Part shown: positions 12,562 to 23,400 of the stretch, in pieces
Layout: every line of letters begins with the position of its first letter
How positions within the stretch are numbered: position 1 is the stretch's first letter
Assembly: GCF_041260155.1 (NCBI RefSeq)
Contig: NW_027248277.1
Coordinates: forward strand, 2,454,501-2,518,500
DNA: 64,000 bases
Source of the DNA: Ptychodera flava
Taxonomy: Eukaryota > Hemichordata > Enteropneusta > Ptychoderidae
Direction: 5' to 3'
Program-made: the position numbers and the translations under genes
The notes under the pieces: generated by a model
The model's input: only the letters and a program-made list of their open reading frames with translations
Database searches by the model: none
What the model was told of the DNA's origin: nothing

Positions 12562-13350
12562 GTACTTTGTTTGTTTGTGAAATTTGTTACTCTCCTACCA
12601 GAAAAAAGGACTGTTGTATGCCAAGGGAAATATGTTCAATCAGATATCATTCCTTATAAGGTGTAGTTTGTTTGTTGTGACATTGTTTACTCTCCTACCA
12701 GAAAAAAGGACTGTTTGTATGCCAAGGGAAATATGTTCAATCAGATATCATTCCTTATAAGGTGTAGTTTGTTTGTTTGTGACATTGTTTACTCTCCTAC
12801 CAGAAAAAAGGACTGTTTGTATGCCAAGGGAAATATGTTCAATCAGATATCATTCCTTATAAGGTGTAGTTTGTTTGTTTGTGACATTGTTTACTCTCCT
12901 ACCAGAAAAAAGGACTGTTTGTATGCCAAGGGAAATATGTTCAATCAGATATCATTCCTTATAAGGTGTAGTTTGTTTGTTTGTGGCATTGTTTACTCTC
13001 CTACCAGAAAAAAGGACTGTTTGTATGCCAAGGGAAATATGTTCAATCAGATATCATTCCTTATAAGGTGTAGTTTGTTTGTTTGTGACATGTTTACTCT
13101 CCTACCAGAAAAAAGGACTGTTGTATGCCAAGGGAAATATGTTCAATCAGATATCATTCCTTATAAGGTGTAGTTTGTTTGTTTGTGGCATTGTTTACTC
13201 TCCTAAAAAAAGGACTGTTTGTATGCCAAGGGAAATATGTTCAATCAGATATCATTCCTTATAAGGTGTAGTTTGTTTGTTTGTGAAATTGTTTACTCTC
13301 CTTCCAGAAAAAAGGATTGTTTGTATGCCAAGGGAAATATGTTCAATCAG
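12562..13350. repeat. 102-bp tandem satellite, about eight copies
   Basis: The unit runs from 'gtttgtttgtgacattgttt' through 'actctcctaccagaaaaaa' and 'ggactgtttgtatgcc' to 'ttccttataaggtgtagt'. Copies differ by only a few bases, so the array is recent or homogenised. The period equals 34 codons, which explains the long repetitive frames. It lies just 5' of the first MCC exon seen here. Confidence 0.9.
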
Positions 13351-13702
13351 AATTACAGTGAAATCAGCAAAATTAACAATTTTTCTTGAAAGTGAACATT
13401 GTTGACTGACTTTGATGATGAGTCCTTATTAAGGGCAATTTTTGGATAAAATTGTTGTTTTCATATGTTTTGAAAATAACATTATGTAATTGTTAGAGTT
13501 GTTCATTAAATGAATTATCTCAATGCTTCAACAGTCTAGAATATAATCTGTCGTTTTATGGCACTTAATTGTTCACAGAATCACACAAAACTCTTTGAAA
13601 GTTTGTTGTCTAACAAAGAGTTTAGGGTCAGTTCATAGAACTCTACAAGTTGTATTAAACATTTCTCAATATAGAACTATTGTTTGTTTTTCTCTCCTGT
13701 AG

Positions 13703-14064
13703 GTTCGTGAACTTCAAAGCAAAGTGCAAAATTTGGAGACAGTCAACTCCAGCACAAAGACGAGTACCAACAGTAGCAAACAGACCCAAGCATCACAAGT
13801 CGCAGCCACGCAAGGGGTTAGATCCCCGGCAGCGACGCCGACATCACGTCCCAATCAAATCAATCCAAGTACAGGAGAAATCAGTGCTTCCAGTAGCGAT
13901 GCTCGTGGTGATTTACCCGTTGCCAAAGTCGAAGCGAGGCGGAAATTTAATGACAACAGGAAAGTGGCAGAGAACATGAACAATGCTTCAACAGATGGAC
14001 ATAAGTTGTGGTGCTGTGGTATGTCATGTCCAAGGATGCATCATTCAACCCATAGCCATACAAG
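13703..14064 (+). CDS. MCC: MCC exon: VRELQ...INPSTGE joined to the SHT linker
   Basis: The acceptor is ctcctgtag and the donor is AG|gtaaag (phase 2). It encodes VRELQSKVQNLE, a Ser/Thr/Gln-rich linker, INPSTGEISASSS and DLPVAKVEARRKF. It then runs directly into NRKVAEN and a stretch ending HSTHSHT, which corresponds to the human segment just before TTSSTASSCDTEFT. In human MCC about 180 residues lie between the IAKI-type motif and the RKTAEN motif; here both sit in one uninterrupted exon. Confidence 0.85.
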
Positions 14065-17000
14065 GTAAAGGACTGAGGCCATTGAATGACCAGGGTAAGG
14101 ATGGACCATTGAATGACCGGGGGTAAGGGAAAGGCAAGTGAATGACCAGGGGTAAGTGACAGGCCAGTGAATGACCATGGGTAAGTGATAGGCCATTGAA
14201 TGACCGGGGGTAAGGCAGGGCTCGAAATTAGCGGTAGTCCCGCGTCCACAGACTACCAACTTTTCCCTGGGGCTACCAAAACAAATGAAATGGTAGCCCA
14301 CACGGACTACCAAAGCCTGGGACATGAAATCATTTAGTGGGCGACATGATGTTGATTGCTGACGCCACTACACATGCTATACCGACGCTCATACAGTCAA
14401 CCCAGCTGGACACAGAAAGGACATGTCGAATTTGTTGCAACAAACTTTCAATAAAATATCATTTATATCTGAACTGATGTACTTGGATAACAGGCTCGAG
14501 AAATGATGGCCAATGAAAATTCATTTTCATATTATTTAGTCACAATTATCAATCACAATTAGACACAAAATTAGTCAAACTGCAAAGAAAAAGCTGTCGG
14601 GCCATCCACACATTTAGCTTTCCGAAGTGTACGAGATCATCCCATGATATGCTGGGGAAATATAGTTAAAATTGCCACGAAAGTATTAGGAACATGACTG
14701 TACCAAGTTGTCATCCTGAAATTCATAGCCAATCTATTTTTAGCCATGTTATGTTTACACGTGCTGAGTGAAAAGTCGTTGTCATTGCGAACATCAAAGC
14801 TCTGCGTATGTGTGAATAGGTCGTCAAACTTTGTGGCGTCACCGTCGTCCACTACACATGCTATACCGTTCTCCAAAGGCTTGATCTGCAGGTATTGATG
14901 TCAAATGACTAGAAAATTCACTCACTGGATAGAATCATGCAAAATAAATCGTTCATTGTGTAGATATAAATAAAATATTCTTTACAAAAAACCCTCTTCA
15001 TTCATGCATGGGCTACCAGACCTTGTCGCTGGGCTACCAACTTCAGAAAATGGTAGCCCAATGGGACTACTAGGGTAAAAAGTTAATTTCGAGCCCTGTA
15101 AGGGACAGGCAAGTGAATGACCAGGGGTAAGGGACAGGCCAGTAAATGACCATGGGTAAGTGATAGGCCATTGAATGACCGGGGGTAAGGGACAGGCCAG
15201 TGAATGACCAGGGGTAAGGGACTAGACAGTGAATGACCAGGGGTAAGGGACAGGCCAGTAAATGACCTTGGGTAAGTGATAGGCCATTGAATGACCGGGG
15301 TAAGGGACAGGCCAGTGAATGATCAAGGGTAAGGGACAGGCCAGTGAATGACCAGGGGTAAGGGACATGCCAGTGAATGGCCAGGGATAGGGGACAGGTC
15401 AGTGAATGAGTCTGGAGTATTGAGAAGCAATTTTCATTGAGATGTAATAAATGAAAAGATATAAACTTGAATCTGAGTTATGCACACTGCTAAATTGTTT
15501 TGCTGTAGCGCTACATATCAATGATATCATTCCCGAAAGGCTACAGATCAAGTCATGGTCTAAAGTCTCTTCTCATAGTGATTCAAAAGCAAGGAACAAC
15601 CATTGCTTATTGCTTATTGCATAGGGAAAAGAGTGCATTGGGGTGTGAGTGACAAACCAATGAATGCTGGGAAGGGGGAGGTTGCAGATATAATAGGCAG
15701 TTTCTATCAGAAAGGAAAGTTAACCCCTCTAATAACTCATTTGAGGGGAGAAATGTTATACTTTATCTAAAATTTTGGGAAGGGACAAGGATATTTATGA
15801 AATGGAGAAAATGTTCCAAGAAGTTTGGCACTACGTACATTTTTGTGAATGCTTTCATTGGTGAAGGACAAGCTTGTTTTGCACAGGGAGGGATTTCCCA
15901 TCAAGCATTCCACAGCTTTATGATTTCATTCAGTAGTCAGTCATGACCTTTTATATTCATGGGTATTGGAAAATATTATCAGATGAGTGTTCAGTGAGAC
16001 ACAAAACACATGTCTCAGTTCCAATTTAATAAGTTAAGCTGCTTCTAACTGTGTATACAAAACCATTATCAATGCCATGGTCATCACAGTGATACTGAAC
16101 GTAAATTGTCTCATTATTTGCCTTTCATTTCTCCAGTACAACAAGTTCAACAGCAAGTAGCTGTGACACGGAATTTACACTAGAAAGAGAGCAGAGACTG
16201 AAAGATTACATCCAGCAGTTGCTGCAGTGCGGTTGACCACGTTGGAATTGGAAAGTGTACACATTGACCCATTGAGTCATGACATTGCAACACGTATCGA
16301 TAGCCAGAGATTAGATTTGGAAAATGCTGTACTCATGAAGGAACTGAACGCTGTCAAGGTGAGTAAGCAGACTTCTTGTTCCCCTCTAGAGGGCGCGCTC
16401 TCACATTTTTTTGCACAGAGAGGGCTTCAGCCTGATCTGATAACACACTGAAACTTTACATCTTTCTTCAAATTCCTCAAGAAGGTACAGTTTCCTTTCC
16501 ATGCCTACTGCAAGGGATGCGTTCCATCATCTATCAAGTTTATTTCCCTTTCACCCTGTCTCCTTGTACACTCATTAATGTAAACAATTGACTTGGGTCA
16601 ACCATTATGGTTAAGGTAGTATGCACCTCAAACGTTAGACACAAAACGTTTGCTCAAACTTTCCTCAATGAAACTTGAACCTTTCTCTCTCAAAATCAAG
16701 AACAAAAATCTAGAGTCATCATCAAATTTTTGTACTAGAGAAACAAATAACCTAACATTTATTGATTTTTCAAATTCAAAATGGCTGCCATCCCTGTGTT
16801 AACTCTATGGAGAAAAATAATTTGTTTGATTTTTGTAAAAGTAAGACAGTGAAAAGTTCACTTCCTCCAAGAGCTTGAAAATGAACCCTGACAAGTGGTA
16901 GATCGGAGGAGATATTGTAAAAGTTTGAAAGTCTGGGTATCTGTCCCGAATATGAAATGTGTTGACCTGAAGTCCTGAACAGTCATACAAAGATTATGAA

Positions 17001-19487
17001 AAGATGATATTAAAACATGTTTGTGAATTTCTTGATATCTTGCCAGGAAGAGAAAGCTGAGCCGAAAGCACAAAACTACCTCTTAGAAAAAGAAAAGAAA
17101 GCGATAGAATTGAAGCTGAGTACCAGGGAAGCCCAGGAACAGGCGTATCTCTTGCACATTGAACATCTGAAATCTGAGGTCAAGGTCAAAGAGCAGAGCC
17201 AAGCAAGAATGAAGGGTGATACCACTATTGAAAAGGTAAGATAGCTTGTCATCGGACTCAAATCTTTGTGACTGTAAAATCTTGATCAGGTTGTTGGAAA
17301 TTAGGGATGTTTAATTGTATCAGGTTTACACGAACACAGTTACAATGTCTAGAGACAATAATATTCTAATCCAGTGTACAGTCTAAACTATCAGGCATTT
17401 AGGAAATCTCATATATGTTATTTCTATCACAGGATGGTTCAAGCCCTGGTGCTATGAAGGCAACTCCCTCCATGACCTTAGCTGAACTCAGCAACTATGA
17501 ACTCGGCGATATCGAGTCTGATCCCAATATGCCGCGGGATTTGGCCGAGGCACACAAACGTGAAAAACGACTAAAGCTAAGGGTACAAGAACTGGTGGCA
17601 ACACTGGAAAAATTACAGAAGAACTCAGAGCTGAGACACCAACAATCAGCGGAATTTGTATCAGATTTGAAACGGGCAAATAGGTATGCTGTTATCACTG
17701 ACTCCAAGTCATGTTTGACCCTTAATTTATAAAATAAGGGTCAAACAAATATTTTTGGTACTAATGTTTTAATAAAAATAAAATCATTTGTTGAGCAACC
17801 CCAACATAATCTGCAGGGAAACATTGGTATAAAACACAAAATGTTTGAAAATTCTTTTTAGAGTGGTTCTGTCTGTTGCTACTCCGCTAGGTGACTGGAT
17901 GCCGTATGTTGTGAGTTCTAACCCCGATTGAAGACACCATATTATATATATGGTTTATAAACTTGTATTCTAACAAAACCTGCAACCATTATCTTAGCAA
18001 CTGGCAGACGTAACAGCATCAAACTCCACTTCAGTGAAAAGCTGAAAGATAGGAATATTAGGTTTTGGGTTTTGTCATCGTCTAAGAAAGCTCCATTTAT
18101 CTGAAGCATCAACTTTGCACATCCAGGATGACAATGATATCAATTTTACACTTACTGAATTTGAACTGAGCAGTAATCATAATTCCTTTTGAAATTTCTC
18201 ACTACCAATTATGAGATTATTACCAAAATATCGCCCTCTATGCAGGATGACATCATTGCACCTAATATGCAGCAGAGGGCCATGTACATCAGTGATGTCA
18301 TCAGTGATGTCATCAGTGATGTCATCATGCATACAACACATGTACGGCACTGATGTCATCAGTGATGTCATCAGTGATGTCATCAGTGATGTCATCATGC
18401 ATACAACACATGTACAGCACTGATGTCATCAGTGATGTCATCAGTGATGTCATCATGCATACAACACATGTACAGCACTGATGTCATCATTCATGCTCTG
18501 CAGTGTTTTCATAATAACTTATCATTCTACGCTGTACATATGCCACTAAAACACATATCTTTGCAAGTGTCTAAAACCGTCAAAGGATAAAAACACAGGT
18601 ACCTAAGGATATAAAAGACACTGTGCTTCTTGTGCTTTAAACGCCTGTGCCGGCTATTTATTAGATTACAATTTCAATGGCAAACAAAAGGCTATGACAC
18701 TCCTCTTATTGACTTAAACAAACTTGATCCTGGAGATGAAGTCCCTGGCCTTTAAAGCTACCAATGTTACAGTCAGAGCATTCTGCACAATGTTTTCAAT
18801 GCACACAAAATTCTGTTGTTCTTGGTGACAGACATGTAATAATGGTAAATATTTATTTATTTATGGTTCTGTGTTTTTTGTAGTGCATTAGTGACAGCTT
18901 ATGAAAAAGCCAAGAAAAAACACCAAAGTCGACTGAAGAAGTTGGAAGCTCAGATGATGGCGATGGTTGAGAGACATGAAACACAGGTATGATAAGAAAT
19001 GAGTTTAACGTAAATCTGATAGGCTCCTTGAAAAGATATGGTTATCATTGGAATACAGTAATGTCATTTCATATTGTCAGTGATGTCATTCAAAATTGGA
19101 CAGAAGAAAAAGTAAAAGAACACATAATTGTACTTAGGAAATCAATGAGCTATGTCAAGTCCAGGATGCAGTTCAGTTTGTACAACTCATTTATAGAATT
19201 CGCTGTTAGGTATGCTTTACACACAAGGCAAAAAAATACTTGATATGCGTTCAGTATATTTATGAAAATTAAGTATGCAAATCTAGAAATATTTACTCCT
19301 TATCAATGTTGAATATTCATGATGCGTACTCAGATCATTTATTTTGTAAATGATGTGCAACCAAAGTCATAAGAAAAATTTTCCGTTTTTTCCTTCACAG
19401 TTGAGAATGTTAAAACAGAGGATTGCATTACTGGAAGAAGAGAATGCCACATGTGCCAGGCCGCCTCACAATGAGACATCGTTATGA
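13703..19487 (+). CDS. MCC: MCC (mutated in colorectal cancers) homologue, last six exons
   Basis: Six exons (13703-14064, 16137-16358, 17047-17235, 17433-17683, 18884-18986, 19401-19487) with phase-compatible GT-AG joins encode the C-terminal half of MCC. Landmarks shared with the human protein are VRELQ, INPSTGE, TTSSTASSCDTEFT, EQRLKDYIQQL, ELESVHIDPLS, DSQRLDLENAVLM, LEKEKKA, ELKLSTREAQEQAYL, RHQQSAEFV, DLKRAN, AYEKAKKKH, MMAMVERHETQ and the terminal ETSL. MCC is a cytoplasmic coiled-coil scaffold; the terminal PDZ ligand is known to bind Scribble-type proteins, and the protein affects Wnt signalling and cell migration. Two oddities stand out. The conserved central part of about 180 residues is absent, and exon 16137 lacks about 13 bp, which shifts the frame. 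The N-terminal exons were not found upstream. Confidence 0.93.
14078..14215. repeat. Minisatellite, left part (about 30-bp unit)
   Basis: Imperfect copies of 'ggccattgaatgaccagggg' plus 'taag(g/t)ga(c/t)a' begin just after the MCC donor at 14,065. The array is split by an inserted element and resumes at 15,099. Confidence 0.85.
14216..15098. mobile_element. CAGGGCTCGAAATTA-ended element inserted in the minisatellite
   Basis: The left end CAGGGCTCGAAATTA is inverted at 15,084-15,098. TAAGG flanks both sides (14211-14215 and 15099-15103). Inner phrases built on 'gctaccaa' and 'ggtagccca' occur in both orientations near the two ends. No transposase is seen. End type and 5-bp duplication match the element at 1,623-3,204. 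The duplication length is a little uncertain because the target is itself repetitive. Confidence 0.72.
15099..15412. repeat. Minisatellite, right part (about 30-bp unit)
   Basis: About ten copies of 'gggacaggccagtgaatgac' plus 'caggggtaa', some reading 'gtgataggccattgaatgac'. It is the continuation of the array left of the insertion. Confidence 0.88.
15413..16136. other. MCC intron, rest
   Basis: Intronic sequence with no repeat or exon recognised. It was read in all frames for the missing central MCC segment (CSNIQEIFQTLYSHG-like and YESNATALRLALQYS-like motifs); none was seen. Confidence 0.5.
16137..16358 (+). CDS. MCC: MCC exon: SSTASSCDTEFT...RLDLENAVLM
   Basis: The acceptor is tttctccag and the donor is AAG|gtgagt. 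The first base completes a Ser codon with the preceding exon. The frame reads SSCDTEFTLEREQRLKDYIQQL, then meets a stop; the next frame resumes at AVRLTTLELESVHIDPLS. Compared with the human KNDRA spacer, about 13 bp are missing right after QQL. Everything on both sides is highly conserved, so this is a deletion allele or an assembly error rather than old decay. Confidence 0.85.
17047..17235 (+). CDS. MCC: MCC coiled-coil exon LLEKEKKA...HIEHLKSEV
   Basis: 63 codons with phase 0 at both ends; acceptor cttgccag, donor AAG|gtaaga. It encodes EEKAEPKAQNYLLEKEKKA, ELKLSTREAQEQAYL and HIEHLKSEV, nearly identical to the human coiled coil. It shows no interruption. Confidence 0.92.
17433..17683 (+). 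CDS. MCC: MCC exon: SLAEL-like linker to DLKRAN
   Basis: Acceptor ctatcacag; donor AATAG|gtatgc, phase 2. It encodes a short linker, MTLAELSNYEL, then a coiled coil with KREKRLKLRVQELVATLE, SELRHQQSAEFV and DLKRAN. The split Ser codon is completed by the next exon. Confidence 0.92.
18288..18490. repeat. 12-bp TGATGTCATCAG array with higher-order unit
   Basis: Runs of two to four 'agtgatgtcatc' units alternate with 'atgcatacaacacatgtac' spacers; the spacer-to-spacer period is about 60-75 bp. The 12-mer contains TGATGTCA, a CRE/ATF-like octamer, and is nearly self-complementary. It lies in the MCC intron before the AYEKAKKKH exon. Confidence 0.85.
18884..18986 (+). CDS. MCC: MCC exon AYEKAKKKH...MVERHETQ
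   Basis: Acceptor ttttgtag, donor CAG|gtatga. It encodes LVTAYEKAKKKHQSRLKK and LEAQMMAMVERHETQ, the most conserved coiled-coil block of MCC. The preceding 1.2-kb intron holds the TGATGTCATC array. Confidence 0.92.
19401..19487 (+). CDS. MCC: MCC terminal exon with PDZ ligand ETSL
   Basis: 29 codons including TGA; acceptor tccttcacag. It encodes LRMLKQRIALLEEEN, a five-residue insertion relative to human, then PPHNETSL. The class I PDZ-binding C-terminus is kept exactly, which implies selection on partner binding. Confidence 0.94.
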   Translation: MRMLKQRIALLEEENATCARPPHNETSL

Positions 19488-20969
19488 CAACCAATGAGGA
19501 CACTATCACCATGACAACTCTATTTACGTCATCACCAAAGCATTATCTGTTTACAAGACTCATTTTCAAAACTTTATTGGAAAAGGTGCATCGTTATGGC
19601 AACCACTTCTTCCATAATTTGATGTACATAAATATGACTCTGAACTTTAATCTTTGACCTAGCAATCTGACCCATGAGGTCTGTTCTGCTACGTTGATTG
19701 TCTTTGACCAATGACCTGGTCAAGATCATCAAGGGAGAGAAGCTGCCACAATTTTCACCAAGGACGATTGAAAAAATTTATACGCTTTGCTTTCGGAAAA
19801 TATTACGTACGACAACTGTGAGAACATGATGGCCAAGTCGTCTAAGATGTAAAAAGCTGGTTCATTGACTTCAGTTAACAGAGACTGAACAATGAAGATT
19901 TCAGGTTTGATAACTTTATATAGAACTGCCATTTCTCTGGAAGAATGTTAACCACACAGAAAAATTGCTGTGACTTTATCGTTGTTACGTTCCAAAGCAT
20001 TTGCTCACTTTAAAAAAATGACATTTCAAGGCAAATCTCTACAGAGAGAAAGTCATTCACACCAGAGTGATCTGAATCCAAGAATAATTTGCCGAGAAAG
20101 CTGATTGGTCAGTCAGAGTGGTGTCAAGTTGTCAGTGTCAAATCTGATTGGTCGATTTGTCAAAATTAAGCAATTTGCCAATTGGTCAACACAATCAGTG
20201 ATGTCACCAACTGAATAGTGAGGAAATAGACTTCATTATCAATCAGCTGATATCAAGAAAATGTGTTTTTCTGTTTGCGCAATTCAGCTAAAAGGCCAGC
20301 AGCTGATTGGCTGTGGGAAAGTCAGTAGCTGATTGGCTGTGGCAAGGCAAGACAGCTGCTGATTGGTTGTTCAACCAGTGTCATTTCAGTAGAATGTAAA
20401 TACATTTCAGTGTGGTGCAATCTTTCCTAGTATCACAGTTCTGTGATGGCTTCCCCTTCCACTATTTATTTACCAGTTTATATTCTAAATGTCTCAAACT
20501 TTATGTTCATCAGAAATTATACATTTGCATAGAAGTTCTACTTAAAACAAACAGGCATATGGAATAAGAGTTAATTTAGTTCTGACAATTTTGGTGCTTC
20601 CAAGCAGGGCTAAATTTGCTGAACATGTGTCTTTCCCTGCTGACATGAACAGCGCCACCTATTGATGTCATGTAGAGCGCCATCTAGAGTTGGAACGGAA
20701 CTGCCAACAAACTTTTGTAGATAAAACAATCTCAGTATATGTAAAGCATGAAAAACTGAGTTTTGGAATTTTCAAAATATGCAATCATTATAAAAACTTT
20801 TTAAGTATGCAATTTAAATCATGCATCCTCTTTTGTGTATGTATTTCCTTTCATTTCTTCTACAGTGTAAATTATTTGTTATAAAGATTAAAATGAAAAA
20901 ACAGAGTATCCATACAAAAATCAAATGTGTATGGTTGTCTTCTTTCCAAATACTGGTGTTGTGTTGTGT

Positions 20970-20970
<1 letters not shown>
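19488..20970 (+). other. Probable MCC 3' UTR and downstream region
   Basis: It follows the MCC stop. Three close copies of 'agctgattggctgtgg' or a variant lie at 20,300-20,370. No further exon is recognised and no polyadenylation site can be chosen with confidence. Confidence 0.4.

Positions 20971-20972
<2 letters not shown>

Positions 20973-21015
<43 letters not shown>
20973..21015. repeat. (CT)n microsatellite
   Basis: About 21 uninterrupted CT dinucleotides. Confidence 0.95.
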
Positions 21016-21018
<3 letters not shown>

Positions 21019-21371
21019 CTTTCTGAGATAAGAATGCACCTTAAAACCAAATAGTTGTAAACTTTCACTCAAATGGAGAAAAAATGTCATCAATTTCCAG
21101 ATACAGATGAATTCAAAAGTTTCATTTTCTCCAACAGTTTCAAAACACATCCTTATGAACAGCAGACCAGCAATGAGAAAATTTCTGAGTTCTAAAATGT
21201 GTCTGCAAGACACAACCTATGTATCTGTGTATTTTCTGTCTAATACAATCTATCTTTATCAACAATCAACTGAGAACTCTCTTCACTGTCACACAAAAAG
21301 GAAGGAAGAAGTGATTTTTAGCGACGAAGTTACGTAACTGAGGAAGCTTATAGGGTTGGGAGAGGCAAAGT

Positions 21372-21465
21372 TGACGTCATTTCCGTCAACAACTTCCGTA
21401 AAACTATTTTGTCACACCACGTGATCACCACTTCCGTAAAACTATTTTGTCACACCACGTGATCA
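21372..21465. promoter_or_regulatory. CRE plus duplicated ETS/E-box module
   Basis: A full palindromic CRE (TGACGTCA, 21372-21379) and a nearby 'ttccgtcaac' are followed by two perfect copies of a 36-bp unit (21392-21427 and 21430-21465). Each unit has an ETS-like CTTCCG and an E-box CACGTG inside 'caccacgtgatca'. The density and exact duplication suggest a promoter or enhancer. No exon is assigned to it on either side. Confidence 0.5.
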
Positions 21466-23400
21466 GTGTTATCTAAGGACCACAGCATACCATTCACGCT
21501 GCACACTCACTTTCAGCGAAAATAGTATCGTGTTGGATTGACATCATAATTGAACTTAGAGCATACGTGTGAGTGTATTGGCTTACATGAAAATGCGATA
21601 GACAATGATGCATTTACGTTAGAACGTCCATGCTCGATCAAATTGTTTTTGTTCAGTCGGTGTAAATTACGAGATTGGTGGATGTGGATGGATATCTTGC
21701 GTGCGTTTGGTCTTTGTCTGATATGCATGTCGTTTCGATCTCCTTTTTACTGTGCAGGGGAGAATGAATTACGTTCCTCATGGGTTTCAAATATGTAAAA
21801 AATACGAAGTTTTGAGTGGATTTACGATTTCGTTTGCAAAATTACGAGCGAAAATTTCAGCTTCCCATTTCATCGGCGCGACCGTGCAAGAAACCTCAGT
21901 CTCCTGCTACCTCCATGATCACATGTTGTACCACACGAACATGAAAGGCCTCTGAAACACTCAGTGTAAAGCGTGTGGAAATTTTCGTAGTGTTTTTCTC
22001 ATTTAATTTGGCAAATTATCAGCAAAAAACTCAATAATTCAAGGTAACCCTTTCTTCTCAATAGCTTCCTGGAGTTTCAAAGTCATACCAATGAAAATGA
22101 GTGAAAAATTTCGGTGCAAAAATCATGCATCGGCGAAAGTAGAGACTGAGAGTATTCGCACAGAAAAAGCCCATGATTCGAGCTTGGTTTTCGTGTTTTT
22201 TGAATTTTGGCCAATTAGTCGCTTTTTAGCGGGTTTTGAAATTTTTAAAGCATTTAAAAACATTAAAATGACTTTTCATTAACAAACGAAATAAAAAACT
22301 GAGAAATTCAATTATTTATCTACAAAATAAAAATATTTTTGGCAAGTGAATCATGCAGCTAAAAAGTGAACAATCAATGTTTTGGATGAGTAGGTATGTG
22401 TGAGCGATTTTTGTAGGGATTCCCCGACCGTTTGTTCATTGCTGTGGCGCTGGAATACGCAGTCAGTTTCTGTGAAACGGGATGAAATTTTCTTTCAGGC
22501 GAGGCGTTTCAAGTTACTCTTGAGAAAGTTACTTATTTATCAGTTGTTGTTTTACTGTTTCATGACACATGTTTTTGATTCAATGACTTGTTGACCTGAA
22601 AAACAACGATATTTAGTACTCTTTTTCAACAGACTTTTTATAGTAAGTAGCCACGGTAACAGCTGTCAAAATACTATCGTTTTCAAAGTACATTTTGAGT
22701 GAACTTTGTAAATGAACATTCTGAACCATCGTGTAATGTTATGCTTGTCATAGTATCTGCAATTGGAGAATTACTTCACATAGAATAATTTGTAAATGTA
22801 AATCAGTGCTGTTGAAGATTATTTAAGTGTCAGGGTGTTGCCAAATCTTGTGTGTATATAAGTATGTCCGGTTCTGAGATGAGCTGTATTGGCATCGAAA
22901 GGAATTTGTTAATAACTGACAATTTAATTAATAAAATCAATTTGAAATTTACTCAGAACTTTTGAGACTGAATTTGTAAATTTACCAAGAATTTTCGGAA
23001 GCTAGAGGGGAAACAGACATAACAGTGTGATGGGCGGACCAGAAAGTCCATGGAAATCAAGCAGGTTGTTCTTACATGAACATTGCTGTTTGGTGTGTTG
23101 ATTTGTAACACGTACACTATGCTAACATGTTTCAACACCCAAGGAAACATTTGCAACTTTATAGTCAATGCGACATATTAATAAAGTTATTTTAATTTTG
23201 TATCGGAATATCACAAAACAATGTTGTGATCATTGCAGTCCAGCTGTTATGAGTGAGCATGTGTACTTGGCTGGACCGATCAAGTTTCTGCAAAAAATCA
23301 TTTCACTGTCAATGACAAGCTAAAGTGACGTCTTTAATAAATGTGTCCATTCAATATCCAAAGAAAATCAAGGCCATCAATGACACGAAGAAAGTTTGTC
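21466..23400. other. Gene-free stretch
   Basis: Several 60-80-codon frames occur but none has domain character or splice partners. An AATAAA lies near 22,930. A non-coding transcript starting at the 21.4-kb promoter-like block is possible but not shown. Confidence 0.35.

Noticed and set aside
12715-13173. 152-codon repetitive open frame
   Set aside because: It is the 102-bp satellite read in one frame; copy differences do not favour silent changes.
13947-14325. Minus-strand frames rich in PGHS repeats
   Set aside because: They are minisatellite translations overlapping a real MCC exon on the other strand.
18288-18490. CRISPR-like alternation of repeat and spacer
   Set aside because: The spacers are identical to one another and the context is an animal intron; it is a composite minisatellite.
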